From: Flavobacteriaceae bacterium
Lineage (GTDB): Bacteria; Bacteroidota; Bacteroidia; Flavobacteriales; Flavobacteriaceae
DNA: 6,963 bases
Direction: 5' to 3'
NCBI GenBank assembly: GCA_030633285.1
Contig: DAOVTC010000054.1
Span: 1-6,963, forward strand
Part shown: piece after piece, positions 1-6,626 of the stretch
Numbering within the stretch: the stretch's first letter is position 1
How the letters are laid out: every line of letters begins with the position of its first letter
Translations under genes and position numbers: made by a program
Notes under the pieces: generated by a model
What the model was told of the DNA's origin: nothing
What the model saw: only the letters and a program-made list of their open reading frames with translations
Database searches by the model: none

Positions 1-1
1 A

Positions 2-322
2 GATATAGGTTTGGATGAGCCAGGTGCTTCTAAATTGATAAGGGCAGCATACAAATTATTAAATTTACAAACCTATTTTACTGCTGGAGTAAAAGAAGTA
101 AGAGCATGGACTATTTATGTTGGAGATAATGCACCACAAGCTGCAGGAGTAATTCATACAGATTTTGAAAAAGGATTTATTCGTGCGGAAGTAATTAAAT
201 ACGAAGATTTTATTCATTATGGTAGTGAAGCAAAAGTTAAAGAAGCAGGAAAATTAGCCGTAGAAGGTAAAGAATATATTGTGCAAGATGGTGATATGAT
301 GAACTTTAGATTTAATGTTTAA
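2..322 (+). CDS. ychF: Redox-regulated ribosome-binding ATPase YchF, C-terminal part
   Basis: Obg-like P-loop ATPase of the TRAFAC class that binds ribosomes and is linked in other bacteria to translation and oxidative-stress responses. Only the last 107 residues of a protein of about 360 are in the window; the reading frame is open to the left edge, so the TTG at 11 is an internal Leu and not a start. The G1-G4 nucleotide-binding motifs and the coiled-coil arm lie outside. What is visible is the end of the ATPase domain ([20 protein letters not shown]) followed by the TGS domain, with the near-invariant YchF stretches [28 protein letters not shown] and the terminal [11 protein letters not shown]. 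The chain ends exactly at the usual family C-terminus. It is followed after a short gap by tgt on the same strand. The identification is very secure. Confidence 0.96.
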   Translation, partial: DIGLDEPGASKLIRAAYKLLNLQTYFTAGVKEVRAWTIYVGDNAPQAAGVIHTDFEKGFIRAEVIKYEDFIHYGSEAKVKEAGKLAVEGKEYIVQDGDMMNFRFNV

Positions 323-324
323 AA

Positions 325-350
325 TGTCATTCTCACGAAAGTGGGATTCT
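325..350. repeat. Small palindrome resembling a degenerate dRS3/REP-like repeat, possible terminator
   Basis: Seen directly: arms TCTCAC (331-336) and GTGGGA (341-346) enclose a GAAA loop. They form a 6-bp stem with one G-T wobble inside the context TGTCATTC...GGGATTCTT. The wording is close to the widespread palindromic repeat ATTCCC-N8-GGGAAT known as dRS3 in Neisseria; similar TGTCATTCC-type repeats are, from memory, scattered in many genomes including Bacteroidetes. It starts three bases after the ychF stop. A T-rich but interrupted run (347-360) follows, so it could also act as a weak intrinsic terminator for ychF. The repeat identity is inferred from resemblance; only one copy is in the window. 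Confidence 0.5.
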
Positions 351-378
351 TATCATTTTTACACATAAAGTAAGAAAT

Positions 379-1509
379 ATGATTTTCAAAATAAAAGGAA
401 TAGATCAAGCCAGCCAAGCCAGAGCTGCAGAAATAACAACCGATCACGGCAAAATTCAAACACCCATTTTTATGCCGGTAGGAACTGTTGCATCTGTAAA
501 AGGAGTGCATCAAACAGAATTGAAAAATGATATCAATGCAGATATAATTCTTGGAAATACTTATCATTTGTATCTACGTCCGAAAACAGATATTTTGGAA
601 AAAGCAGGAGGGATACATAAATTCATTAATTGGGATAGACCAATTTTAACAGATTCTGGCGGATATCAAGTTTATTCTTTATCAGATAGTAGAAAAATTA
701 AGGAAGAAGGCGTTAACTTTAGATCACATATTGATGGTTCTTCACATTTCTTTTCTCCAGAATTTTCAATGGAAATTCAAAGAAGTATAGGAGCTGATAT
801 TATCATGGCTTTTGATGAATGTACACCATATCCATGTGATTATAATTATGCTAAAAATTCTATGCATATGACTCATAGATGGTTAGACAGGTGTATAAAT
901 TGGTTGGAAAATAATCCAGAAAAATACGACTACAAACAAACCTTTTTTCCAATAGTACAGGGAAGTACATATAAAGATTTGCGTAAACAGTCAGCAGAAT
1001 ATATTGCAAATGCAGGAGCTGAAGGAAATGCCATTGGCGGACTGTCGGTTGGTGAACCTGCCGATGAAATGTATGAAATGACACAGTTGGTATGTGATAT
1101 ACTTCCAAAAGATAAACCAAGATATTTAATGGGTGTTGGAACACCAATAAATATTTTAGAAAATATCGCTTTAGGTGTTGATATGTTTGATTGTGTTTTA
1201 CCAACTCGCAATGCAAGAAACGGTATGTTATTTACTGCTCACGGTACTATAAATATTAAAAATAAAAAATGGGAAGACGATTTTTCTCCTATAGATGAAA
1301 TGGCAATTACTTACGTTGATACGTACTATTCAAAAGCTTATTTAAGGCATTTATTTGCTGCTAAAGAATATTTAGGAAAGCAAATTGCAACAATTCATAA
1401 TTTAGGATTTTATTTGTGGTTGGTTCGTGAAGCAAGAAAGCATATATTAGCAGGAGATTTTACCCAGTGGAAAAATAAAATGGTAAAACAAATGGATAAG
1501 CGATTGTAA
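379..1509 (+). CDS. tgt: Queuine/preQ1 tRNA-guanine transglycosylase (Tgt)
   Basis: Exchanges G34 in the anticodon of tRNA-Asp, -Asn, -His and -Tyr for preQ1, a step in queuosine formation, in the cytoplasm. The 376-residue TIM-barrel protein is full length. Visible landmarks: TPIFMPVGT (28-36), DSGGYQV with catalytic Asp92, FDEC (145-148) with substrate-binding Asp146, GGLSVGE (220-226), and MFDC with nucleophile Asp271 before LPTRNARNG. Cys148 and Val224 match the residues of bacterial, preQ1-using enzymes. Oddity: the usual CxCxxC zinc site is absent. By spacing from Asp271, its three cysteines correspond to Ala309, Thr311 and Asp314, while the histidine ligand remains as His340. From memory the same loss occurs in other Bacteroidetes Tgt proteins, so it is probably a lineage trait and not decay. 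Start ATG 379 gives the expected MIFKIKGID N-terminus, with only an A-rich stretch upstream. Confidence 0.97.
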   Translation: MIFKIKGIDQASQARAAEITTDHGKIQTPIFMPVGTVASVKGVHQTELKNDINADIILGNTYHLYLRPKTDILEKAGGIHKFINWDRPILTDSGGYQVYSLSDSRKIKEEGVNFRSHIDGSSHFFSPEFSMEIQRSIGADIIMAFDECTPYPCDYNYAKNSMHMTHRWLDRCINWLENNPEKYDYKQTFFPIVQGSTYKDLRKQSAEYIANAGAEGNAIGGLSVGEPADEMYEMTQLVCDILPKDKPRYLMGVGTPINILENIALGVDMFDCVLPTRNARNGMLFTAHGTINIKNKKWEDDFSPIDEMAITYVDTYYSKAYLRHLFAAKEYLGKQIATIHNLGFYLWLVREARKHILAGDFTQWKNKMVKQMDKRL

Positions 1510-1530
1510 GAATAATTAAAATTATAGAAA

Positions 1531-1548
1531 GTTTTCCTTATGGGAAAT
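1531..1548 (+). other. Hairpin in the tgt-permease gap
   Basis: Arms GTTTTCC (1531-1537) and GGGAAAT (1542-1548) around a TTAT loop can form a 7-bp stem with two G-T wobbles. No T run follows, so it is not a good intrinsic terminator. It ends 12 bases before the permease ATG at 1561 and could modulate initiation or protect an mRNA end. It may also be chance in AT-rich DNA. Confidence 0.3.
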
Positions 1549-1560
1549 ATTTAGGATGGG

Positions 1561-2652
1561 ATGAAAATTCTTGATAAATACATATTAAAAAAATATTTCA
1601 CTTCTTTTATCTTTACTTTATTGATATTGATTCCAATTGCAATTGCAATAGATATTTCTGAAAAAGTTGGTAAGTTTTTAAAAGCGGATGATCTGACTTT
1701 AAATGAAATTGTAAGAGATTATTATGTAAATTTTACCATAAACTATGGCAATACTTTTATGCCTTTGGCTTTATTTATATCGGTAATTATGTTTACCTCT
1801 AAAATGTCAAATAATACCGAAATAATTGCTATTAACAGTTCAGGTATTTCTTTTAAAAGATTTTTAAGACCATATATTATTGGTGCTTCTATAATTGCTT
1901 TATTTTCCTTGTATTCAAATCATTTTATTGTACCAAAATCTAATAAGGAGTTTGAAAAATTTCAAGAAACCTATTTACGATCTGCAAATAAAAAAAAGAC
2001 AAAACGTTCTGTTTCAAAAGTCAATTTACAATTAAGTGATAATGAATATGTATATTTTGGTAGTTTTAATTTTAAGTCTAATAATGGGTATAATTTTCGT
2101 TATGACCATTTTGAAGGAAATAAGCTGAAATATAGATTAAAAGGCCAAACTATTAAATGGATTAAAAAAGATAGTACTTATAGAATAAGTAATTTTGAAA
2201 AAAGATATATATATACTAAAAATGACAGTATAGATTCAGGAACTTATTTAGACACGGTCTTTAATTTTCAGCCTAAAGACCTATTGTATGTTGACTATTT
2301 AGCTAAAGAAATGTCATCAATAGATTTATCAACACATATAAAAGAATCACAAGATAGAGGTGTAAAAAATCTCAATAGTTATAAAGTTGAATTATATAAA
2401 CGTACAAGTTTGCCAATATCATCTTTTGTATTAACACTCATAGCAGTTACTTTAGCTTCCAAGAAAAGAAGAGGTGGTATAGGTGTAAATTTGGCAGCAG
2501 GAATAAGCTTGATGTTTATTTATGTTTTTTTTATGAAAGTTTCTGAAGTATTGGGCTCAACTGCTGAATCATCGCCTTTTATTATGGTTTGGGTGCCTAA
2601 TATAATTTTTGGAACCTTAGCTTTATTTTTGTACAGACAACATGCTAAATGA
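1561..2652 (+). CDS. LptF/LptG (YjgP/YjgQ) family permease, LPS export
   Basis: Inner-membrane permease subunit of the type that, with LptB and a partner LptF/LptG protein, extracts lipopolysaccharide from the inner membrane and passes it to the periplasmic bridge. The 363-residue length is normal. Predicted layout: helix 1 at about 12-31, helix 2 at 60-80, helix 3 at 102-122, a periplasmic beta-rich (jellyroll-type) domain at about 130-275, then helices 4-6 at 285-300, 307-326 and 340-357. Family signals are NNTEIIAINSSGISFKR (84-100), the cytoplasmic coupling segment after helix 2, and ELYKRTSLPISSF (277-289) leading into helix 4. The basic stretch KKRRGG (301-306) fits a cytoplasmic loop. 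ATG 1561 begins MKILDKYILKKY, a typical start for flavobacterial members. I cannot say whether it is the LptF or LptG partner; no second copy or lptB is here. Its end overlaps the next gene by 11 bp. Confidence 0.9.
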   Translation: MKILDKYILKKYFTSFIFTLLILIPIAIAIDISEKVGKFLKADDLTLNEIVRDYYVNFTINYGNTFMPLALFISVIMFTSKMSNNTEIIAINSSGISFKRFLRPYIIGASIIALFSLYSNHFIVPKSNKEFEKFQETYLRSANKKKTKRSVSKVNLQLSDNEYVYFGSFNFKSNNGYNFRYDHFEGNKLKYRLKGQTIKWIKKDSTYRISNFEKRYIYTKNDSIDSGTYLDTVFNFQPKDLLYVDYLAKEMSSIDLSTHIKESQDRGVKNLNSYKVELYKRTSLPISSFVLTLIAVTLASKKRRGGIGVNLAAGISLMFIYVFFMKVSEVLGSTAESSPFIMVWVPNIIFGTLALFLYRQHAK

Positions 2653-3535
2653 TAAATTAAAAAATCAATTACATCTTCATTTTATTGTTTTTATTTGGGG
2701 GTTTACGGCAATACTTGCTGCATTGATAAGTATTGATGCCATGTCTCTTGTTTGGTTTCGTGTTTTAATTGCTTCAGTAACGTTATTTGTATTTTTAAAA
2801 GTTAAAAAAACATCTTTTGATGAAAAACCGGGGGATTTAATAAAATTTTTTCTTGGTGGAGTTCTTATAGCAATTCATTGGATAACTTTTTTTCATGCAA
2901 TCAAAATTTCAACAATTTCAACTACACTAATTAGTATGTCGTCAAGTGCTTTTTTTGTAGTATTACTACAACCATTATTCGGTAATAAAAAGATTTCTTT
3001 ATTTGAACTTATTTTAGCAGTTATTACCATTATTGGATTTGTAATAATATTTAATGTTGAAAAAGTATATACAAAAGGAATTATTTATGCATTGATTTCT
3101 GCGTTTCTACTAGCAGTTTTCTCAATTTACAATAGTAAATTGGTTAAAAACTATAGAGCCAGTAAAATTGCATTTTATGAATTGTTTTTTGCATTTTTAT
3201 TTGTTACCATAGTATTATTCATTAGAGGGTCTTTTAAAGTTTCTTTTTTTGAATTATCTAAATTTGATTGGATATTTATAATTATATTGGCTACAATATG
3301 TACTGCATATCCTTTTGTGGTAGCAACTGACTTGTTAAAAAAAATGAGTGCTTTTACTATGGTTTTGACTAATAACTTAGAACCAGTTTACGGTATTATT
3401 TTAGCTGTTATAATATTTGGTGATAAAGAAAAAATGAGTTATCAATTCTATATTGGTGCTGTATTAATATTTTTTAGTGTATTATTGAATGCTTTTATTA
3501 AAAATAATTTATTTAAATTAAGATTTAAAAAGTAA
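2642..3535 (+). CDS. EamA/DMT-superfamily transporter, ten membrane helices
   Basis: Drug/metabolite-transporter family protein of the inner membrane; the substrate cannot be read from sequence, and relatives export amino acids, nucleotides or other small molecules. The 297 residues hold two EamA repeats of five helices each, at roughly 11-29, 34-52, 67-88, 92-112, 118-138, then 144-163, 175-194, 209-229, 238-258 and 266-287. The family hallmarks FIWGFTAILAAL near the N-terminus and NNLEPVYGIILAVIIFGD (244-261) in helix 9 are present. The tail NLFKLRFKK is basic, consistent with a cytoplasmic C-terminus. The ATG lies inside the last codons of the permease gene (11-bp overlap, different frame), which suggests translational coupling. 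No gene next to it reveals a substrate. Confidence 0.92.
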   Translation: MLNDKLKNQLHLHFIVFIWGFTAILAALISIDAMSLVWFRVLIASVTLFVFLKVKKTSFDEKPGDLIKFFLGGVLIAIHWITFFHAIKISTISTTLISMSSSAFFVVLLQPLFGNKKISLFELILAVITIIGFVIIFNVEKVYTKGIIYALISAFLLAVFSIYNSKLVKNYRASKIAFYELFFAFLFVTIVLFIRGSFKVSFFELSKFDWIFIIILATICTAYPFVVATDLLKKMSAFTMVLTNNLEPVYGIILAVIIFGDKEKMSYQFYIGAVLIFFSVLLNAFIKNNLFKLRFKK

Positions 3536-3543
3536 ATTAGTCA

Positions 3544-3565
3544 AAGTTTATATATTTGTAAACTT
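3544..3565. other. Perfect 7-bp inverted repeat after the EamA gene
   Basis: AAGTTTA (3544-3550) and TAAACTT (3559-3565) are exact reverse complements around the 8-bp spacer TATATTTG, which itself matches the Bacteroidetes -7 consensus TAnnTTTG. As RNA it gives a stem of up to nine pairs with a 4-base loop, eight bases after the EamA stop. No T run follows and no -33 TTTG lies at the right distance upstream. It may be an mRNA 3'-end hairpin or an operator-like dyad; AT-rich chance is possible. Confidence 0.35.
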
Positions 3566-3598
3566 AACTTAACCCAAAATACAAAACTAAAAGTATTG

Positions 3599-3606
3599 TA
3601 TTTTTG
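3599..3606 (+). promoter_or_regulatory. Candidate accA promoter, Bacteroidetes -7 element
   Basis: TATTTTTG is an exact match to TAnnTTTG, the -7 element read by the Bacteroidetes primary sigma factor. No clear -33 TTG/TTTG is found 17-23 bases upstream. Transcription would begin near 3610. That leaves a leader of about 20 bases before the ATG at 3632 but none before the ATG at 3611, which supports the downstream start for accA. Confidence 0.55.
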
Positions 3607-3631
3607 AATAATGAATACAACTCAAATAAAA

Positions 3632-4585
3632 ATGGAATATTTAGATTTTGAATTACCTTTAAAAGAGTTAGAAGAACAACTACAAAAATGTTTATTAATT
3701 GGTAAAGAAAGTGATGTTGATGTAAGCGAAACATGTAAAAAAATAGAAATAAAACTAGAAAGTACTAGAAAAGAAATTTTTAAAAACCTTACTGCTTGGC
3801 AAAGAGTTCAGTTGTCTAGGCACCCTTCAAGACCATATACTTTAGATTTTATAAATGCACTTACCAAAGGTACATTTATGGAATTACATGGTGATAGAAA
3901 TGTTAGAGATGATAAAGCAATGATAGGTGGTTTAGGAAAAATTGGAGATCAATCATATATGTTTATAGGTCAGCAAAAAGGGTATAACACTAAAACTCGT
4001 CAATACCGAAATTTTGGAATGGCTAATCCTGAAGGATATAGGAAAGCTTTAAGATTGATGAAAATGGCAGAAAAATTTGGGATTCCTGTTTTAGCTTTAA
4101 TTGATACACCAGGTGCATATCCAGGATTAGAAGCAGAAGAAAGAGGACAAGGTGAGGCTATTGCTCGTAATATTTTTGAAATGACTAAGCTAAAAACCCC
4201 AATTATAACTGTTATAATTGGTGAAGGTGCTTCAGGTGGAGCTTTAGGTATTGGTGTTGGAGATAAGGTTTTTATGTTAGAAAATACCTGGTATACTGTA
4301 ATATCACCTGAATCTTGTTCATCAATTTTATGGCGTAGTTGGGAATACAAAGAAGTAGCTGCAGAAGCTTTAAAACTTACATCAAAAGATATGATTAAAT
4401 TGAAATTGATTGATGGAATTATAAAGGAACCATTTGGAGGAGCACATTCTGATAGAGAAAAAACTTATAAATCAGTTGAATTGGCTATAAAAAAAACTTA
4501 CACAGAATTAAAAAAATTACCAATTAAAAAATTGATTGAAAAGCGTATGGATAAATATGCAAATATGGGTGTCTATAATAACTAA
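3632..4585 (+). CDS. accA: Acetyl-CoA carboxylase carboxyltransferase subunit alpha
   Basis: With AccD it forms the alpha2beta2 carboxyltransferase that moves CO2 from carboxybiotin on AccB to acetyl-CoA, giving malonyl-CoA for fatty-acid synthesis. The product is 317 residues, the usual length, in the crotonase-like fold. Visible motifs (317-aa numbering): N-terminal helical region [35 protein letters not shown] (55-72), ELHGDR (84-89), GQQKG (113-117), [25 protein letters not shown] (158-165), the oxyanion-region [12 protein letters not shown] (197-208) and [12 protein letters not shown] (224-235). An in-frame ATG at 3611 would add MNTTQIK, which I do not recall in relatives. ATG 3632 is preceded by the A-rich stretch CAAATAAAA typical of Bacteroidetes initiation, and a -7 element sits just upstream of 3611. 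accD, which carries the zinc ribbon, is not in the window. Confidence 0.96.
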   Translation: MEYLDFELPLKELEEQLQKCLLIGKESDVDVSETCKKIEIKLESTRKEIFKNLTAWQRVQLSRHPSRPYTLDFINALTKGTFMELHGDRNVRDDKAMIGGLGKIGDQSYMFIGQQKGYNTKTRQYRNFGMANPEGYRKALRLMKMAEKFGIPVLALIDTPGAYPGLEAEERGQGEAIARNIFEMTKLKTPIITVIIGEGASGGALGIGVGDKVFMLENTWYTVISPESCSSILWRSWEYKEVAAEALKLTSKDMIKLKLIDGIIKEPFGGAHSDREKTYKSVELAIKKTYTELKKLPIKKLIEKRMDKYANMGVYNN

Positions 4586-4616
4586 TCTTAAATTAAAAAC
4601 TTTATTTTTATTTGAA

Positions 4617-4648
4617 TTTGTAATATCTCTTATTTTTAATTAACTTTA
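4617..4648 (+). promoter_or_regulatory. Candidate nnrD promoter, Bacteroidetes type
   Basis: TTTG at 4617-4620 is followed after 20 bases by TAACTTTA (4641-4648), five of the six fixed positions of TAnnTTTG. The spacing falls within the 17-23 range for Bacteroidetes -33/-7 promoters. Transcription would start around 4653, about 13 bases before the nnrD ATG. In DNA this AT-rich such matches arise by chance, so confidence is modest. A short dyad, CTTTA-TT-TAAAG (4644-4655), overlaps it. Confidence 0.35.
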
Positions 4649-4665
4649 TTTAAAGATTTTGGGAT

Positions 4666-6177
4666 ATGAAAATACTTTCGGCAAAACAGATTTATCAAGC
4701 AGATCAAGCAACTATCCTTAATAAACCTATTTCTTCAACAGATTTGATGGAATATGCAGCTACTAAATGCTTTCATTGGATTGATAATTATCTTAAGGAT
4801 AAAGTTCAAAAAATTCATATTTTTTGTGGAATAGGAAATAATGGAGGAGATGGTTTGGTTATAGCAAGGAAATTAATCCAATCAAATCACTCAGTTAAAA
4901 CGTACATTGTAAATTTTAGTAAAAAACGAAGTAAAGACTTTGCAATTAATTATGATAGATTAATACAAATCAATCATCAACCAATTGAGTTAAATTTTGT
5001 TGATCAATTTCCAATAATTGAGAGTCATGAAATTATTATTGATGCTATATTTGGTGTAGGTTTAACAAGATCTCCTAAAGGATTTGTAAAAGAAATTATT
5101 CAAAAAATTAATGAGTCCGAGTCAAAAATTATTTCTATAGATTTTCCTTCAGGTTTATTTTCAGAATTATCTGTAACTGATAAAAATTCTGTTGTTAAAT
5201 CAACACAAACACTTACTTTTCAAAATCCTAAACTAGCCTTTTTGTTACCTGAAAATCAAAGTTTTTGTGAAAATTGGCATATAATAGATATTGGTTTAAA
5301 TCTGAATTTTATAGAAACCTTAAAAACTAAACACTCTATAATTAACATAAACCAAATCATATCTATTTATAAACCTAGACTTAAATTTTCACATAAGGGT
5401 ACTTATGGTCATAGTTTAATTATTGGTGGAAGTTTTGGAAAAATTGGAGCAGTAGTTTTAGCATCAAAAGCTGCTTTAAAAATAGGCAGTGGATTGGTTT
5501 CAGCTTATATACCTAAATGCGGTTATCAAATTGTTCAAACTGCAAACCCAGAAGTAATGGTTGAAGTTGATGATGAAAAATATTTACAGTATTTTAATTA
5601 TAAAACAAAACCAAATGTTATTGGTATAGGTGTTGGTTTGGGAACACATTTAAAAACAAATACTGGTTTCGCTAATTTTTTAAAGAACAATAAAAAACCT
5701 TTGGTAATTGATGCTGATGCACTAAATATTTTATCAAAACATGATGAATTATTTTCGTTGATGCTCAAAGATACTGTATTAACACCACACCCCAAAGAAT
5801 TTGAACGTCTAGTAGGGAAATGGAAAAATGATTATGATAAGCTAGATAAATTACTTGAATTCTCTTTAAAATATAATTGTATTGTAGTGTTAAAAGGAGC
5901 ATATACCGCAATAGCTTATAAAGATCAGATTTATTTTAATACTACAGGAAATTCTGCATTAGCAACTGCAGGAAGTGGAGATGTTTTAACCGGGATTATA
6001 ACAGGGCTTATCGCTCAAAATTATTCACCAATAGATGCGAGTATTTTAGGAGTTTATTTACATGGAAAAACTGCTGATATAGCCATTAAAGATAGTTTTA
6101 CTAAAGAAACTTTCACAGCTTCTGATAGTATTAATTATTTTGGTAAAGTATTTAAAGAATTATTGCCATTGGTATAA
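4666..6177 (+). CDS. nnrD: Bifunctional NAD(P)HX epimerase / ADP-dependent NAD(P)HX dehydratase
   Basis: Repairs hydrated, inactive NADH and NADPH. The N-terminal YjeF_N (NnrE) domain interconverts the R and S hydrates and the C-terminal carbohydrate-kinase-like (NnrD) domain dehydrates the S form using ADP. Both halves are intact in 503 residues, the common fused architecture. Epimerase (about 1-215): GIGNNGGDGLVIAR (55-68), DAIFGVGL (126-133), DFPSGL (159-164). Dehydratase (about 230-503): KGTYGHSLIIGGSFGKIGA (244-262), TANPEVMVE (292-300), IDADALN (348-354), TPHPKEFERL (373-382), NSALATAGSGDVLTGIITGL (429-448) with the catalytic Asp439, and GVYLHGKTAD (462-471). ATG 4666 gives MKILSAKQIYQAD, a normal YjeF start, after an 80-bp gap from accA. 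A candidate promoter lies in that gap. Cytoplasmic, constitutive housekeeping is the likely mode. Confidence 0.96.
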   Translation: MKILSAKQIYQADQATILNKPISSTDLMEYAATKCFHWIDNYLKDKVQKIHIFCGIGNNGGDGLVIARKLIQSNHSVKTYIVNFSKKRSKDFAINYDRLIQINHQPIELNFVDQFPIIESHEIIIDAIFGVGLTRSPKGFVKEIIQKINESESKIISIDFPSGLFSELSVTDKNSVVKSTQTLTFQNPKLAFLLPENQSFCENWHIIDIGLNLNFIETLKTKHSIININQIISIYKPRLKFSHKGTYGHSLIIGGSFGKIGAVVLASKAALKIGSGLVSAYIPKCGYQIVQTANPEVMVEVDDEKYLQYFNYKTKPNVIGIGVGLGTHLKTNTGFANFLKNNKKPLVIDADALNILSKHDELFSLMLKDTVLTPHPKEFERLVGKWKNDYDKLDKLLEFSLKYNCIVVLKGAYTAIAYKDQIYFNTTGNSALATAGSGDVLTGIITGLIAQNYSPIDASILGVYLHGKTADIAIKDSFTKETFTASDSINYFGKVFKELLPLV

Positions 6178-6215
6178 AATTTGTTAAAAGAATAGTATAA
6201 TATAAATCTAAAATC

Positions 6216-6626
6216 ATGAAAAATCTAATTGGAATTATCATATTTTTTGTTATAATTTTTAGTTGTACCACTTCACAAAAAACAACTGTTTCAAAAGAAA
6301 CTGTAACAACAGATACTACTAGTGACACCATTAGAATTGTAAATGATGAGTTAGAATATGAATTAATAATTATTGAATTAGGATTTGATTCTTGGTTGGT
6401 TACTCAAAAACCGATGAGTTATTATTCAAATAATACACTTGCGTTCAAAAACTATAGATATGTTATCGAATGGAATCAAAGAGTTACACAGCCAAATCGA
6501 TATAATCCAAACTTATATGAACAATTAATTGATTATGATCAAAATATAGATTATGGCATTGAGGTAAATTACAAATTATATCAATATTTCATATTTTTTC
6601 AGCAAAAATACAAGCAAAGACTTTAA
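6216..6626 (+). CDS. Small Tyr-rich lipoprotein of unknown function (possibly DUF6146 type)
   Basis: A 136-residue protein with a lipoprotein signal peptide: MKN, a hydrophobic stretch (4-15), and the lipobox IFSC with Cys17 as the predicted lipid anchor. A Ser/Thr/Lys linker (18-38) follows, with no acidic surface-export signal right after Cys17, so a periplasm-facing location is the simpler guess. The mature domain (about 39-136) holds ELEYELIIIELGFDSWL, then a C-terminal half very rich in Tyr and Asn, including NYRYVIEWNQRV, YNPNLYEQLIDY, IDYGIEVNYKLYQYF and the end QQKYKQRL. It resembles a short, Bacteroidetes-restricted family that I recall as DUF6146; that name is from memory and unconfirmed. 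No enzymatic motif is visible. The start ATG 6216 is the only one that gives the signal peptide. It converges with the ACT-domain gene. Confidence 0.8.
   Translation: MKNLIGIIIFFVIIFSCTTSQKTTVSKETVTTDTTSDTIRIVNDELEYELIIIELGFDSWLVTQKPMSYYSNNTLAFKNYRYVIEWNQRVTQPNRYNPNLYEQLIDYDQNIDYGIEVNYKLYQYFIFFQQKYKQRL

Noticed and set aside
319..1216. Minus-strand ORFs opposite tgt (319-567, 860-1216, 930-1211)
   Set aside because: They are antisense to a well-conserved gene, overlap one another and show no recognisable domain; their composition is that of shadow frames.
1512..1525. ATAATT-AA-AATTAT dyad after tgt
   Set aside because: Made only of A and T, short, and expected by chance in this sequence.
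1990..1997. Run of eight A in the permease gene as a slippage or frameshift site
   Set aside because: The frame continues intact through it (NKKKT), no overlapping frame of interest follows, and such runs are expected in DNA this AT-rich (another is at 3337-3344 in the EamA gene).
4000..4350. Minus-strand 116-codon ORF opposite accA
   Set aside because: It lies fully within the conserved catalytic region of AccA; the Pro/Ile/Ala-rich product is what the reverse complement of Gly-rich coding DNA gives.
4586..4640. AT-only stem (AAAAAC...TTTTTATTT region) after accA as an intrinsic terminator
   Set aside because: The pairing contains almost no G-C pairs and several registers are possible; it is not distinguishable from base composition.
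5598..5795. Minus-strand 65-codon ORF opposite nnrD
   Set aside because: Antisense to the intact dehydratase domain, with no domain or start signal.
6178..6215. Promoter for the lipoprotein gene (TTTG 6180-6183 with TATAAATC 6201-6208)
   Set aside because: The -33 part fits but the -7 part matches only the TA of TAnnTTTG; too weak to list as a feature.
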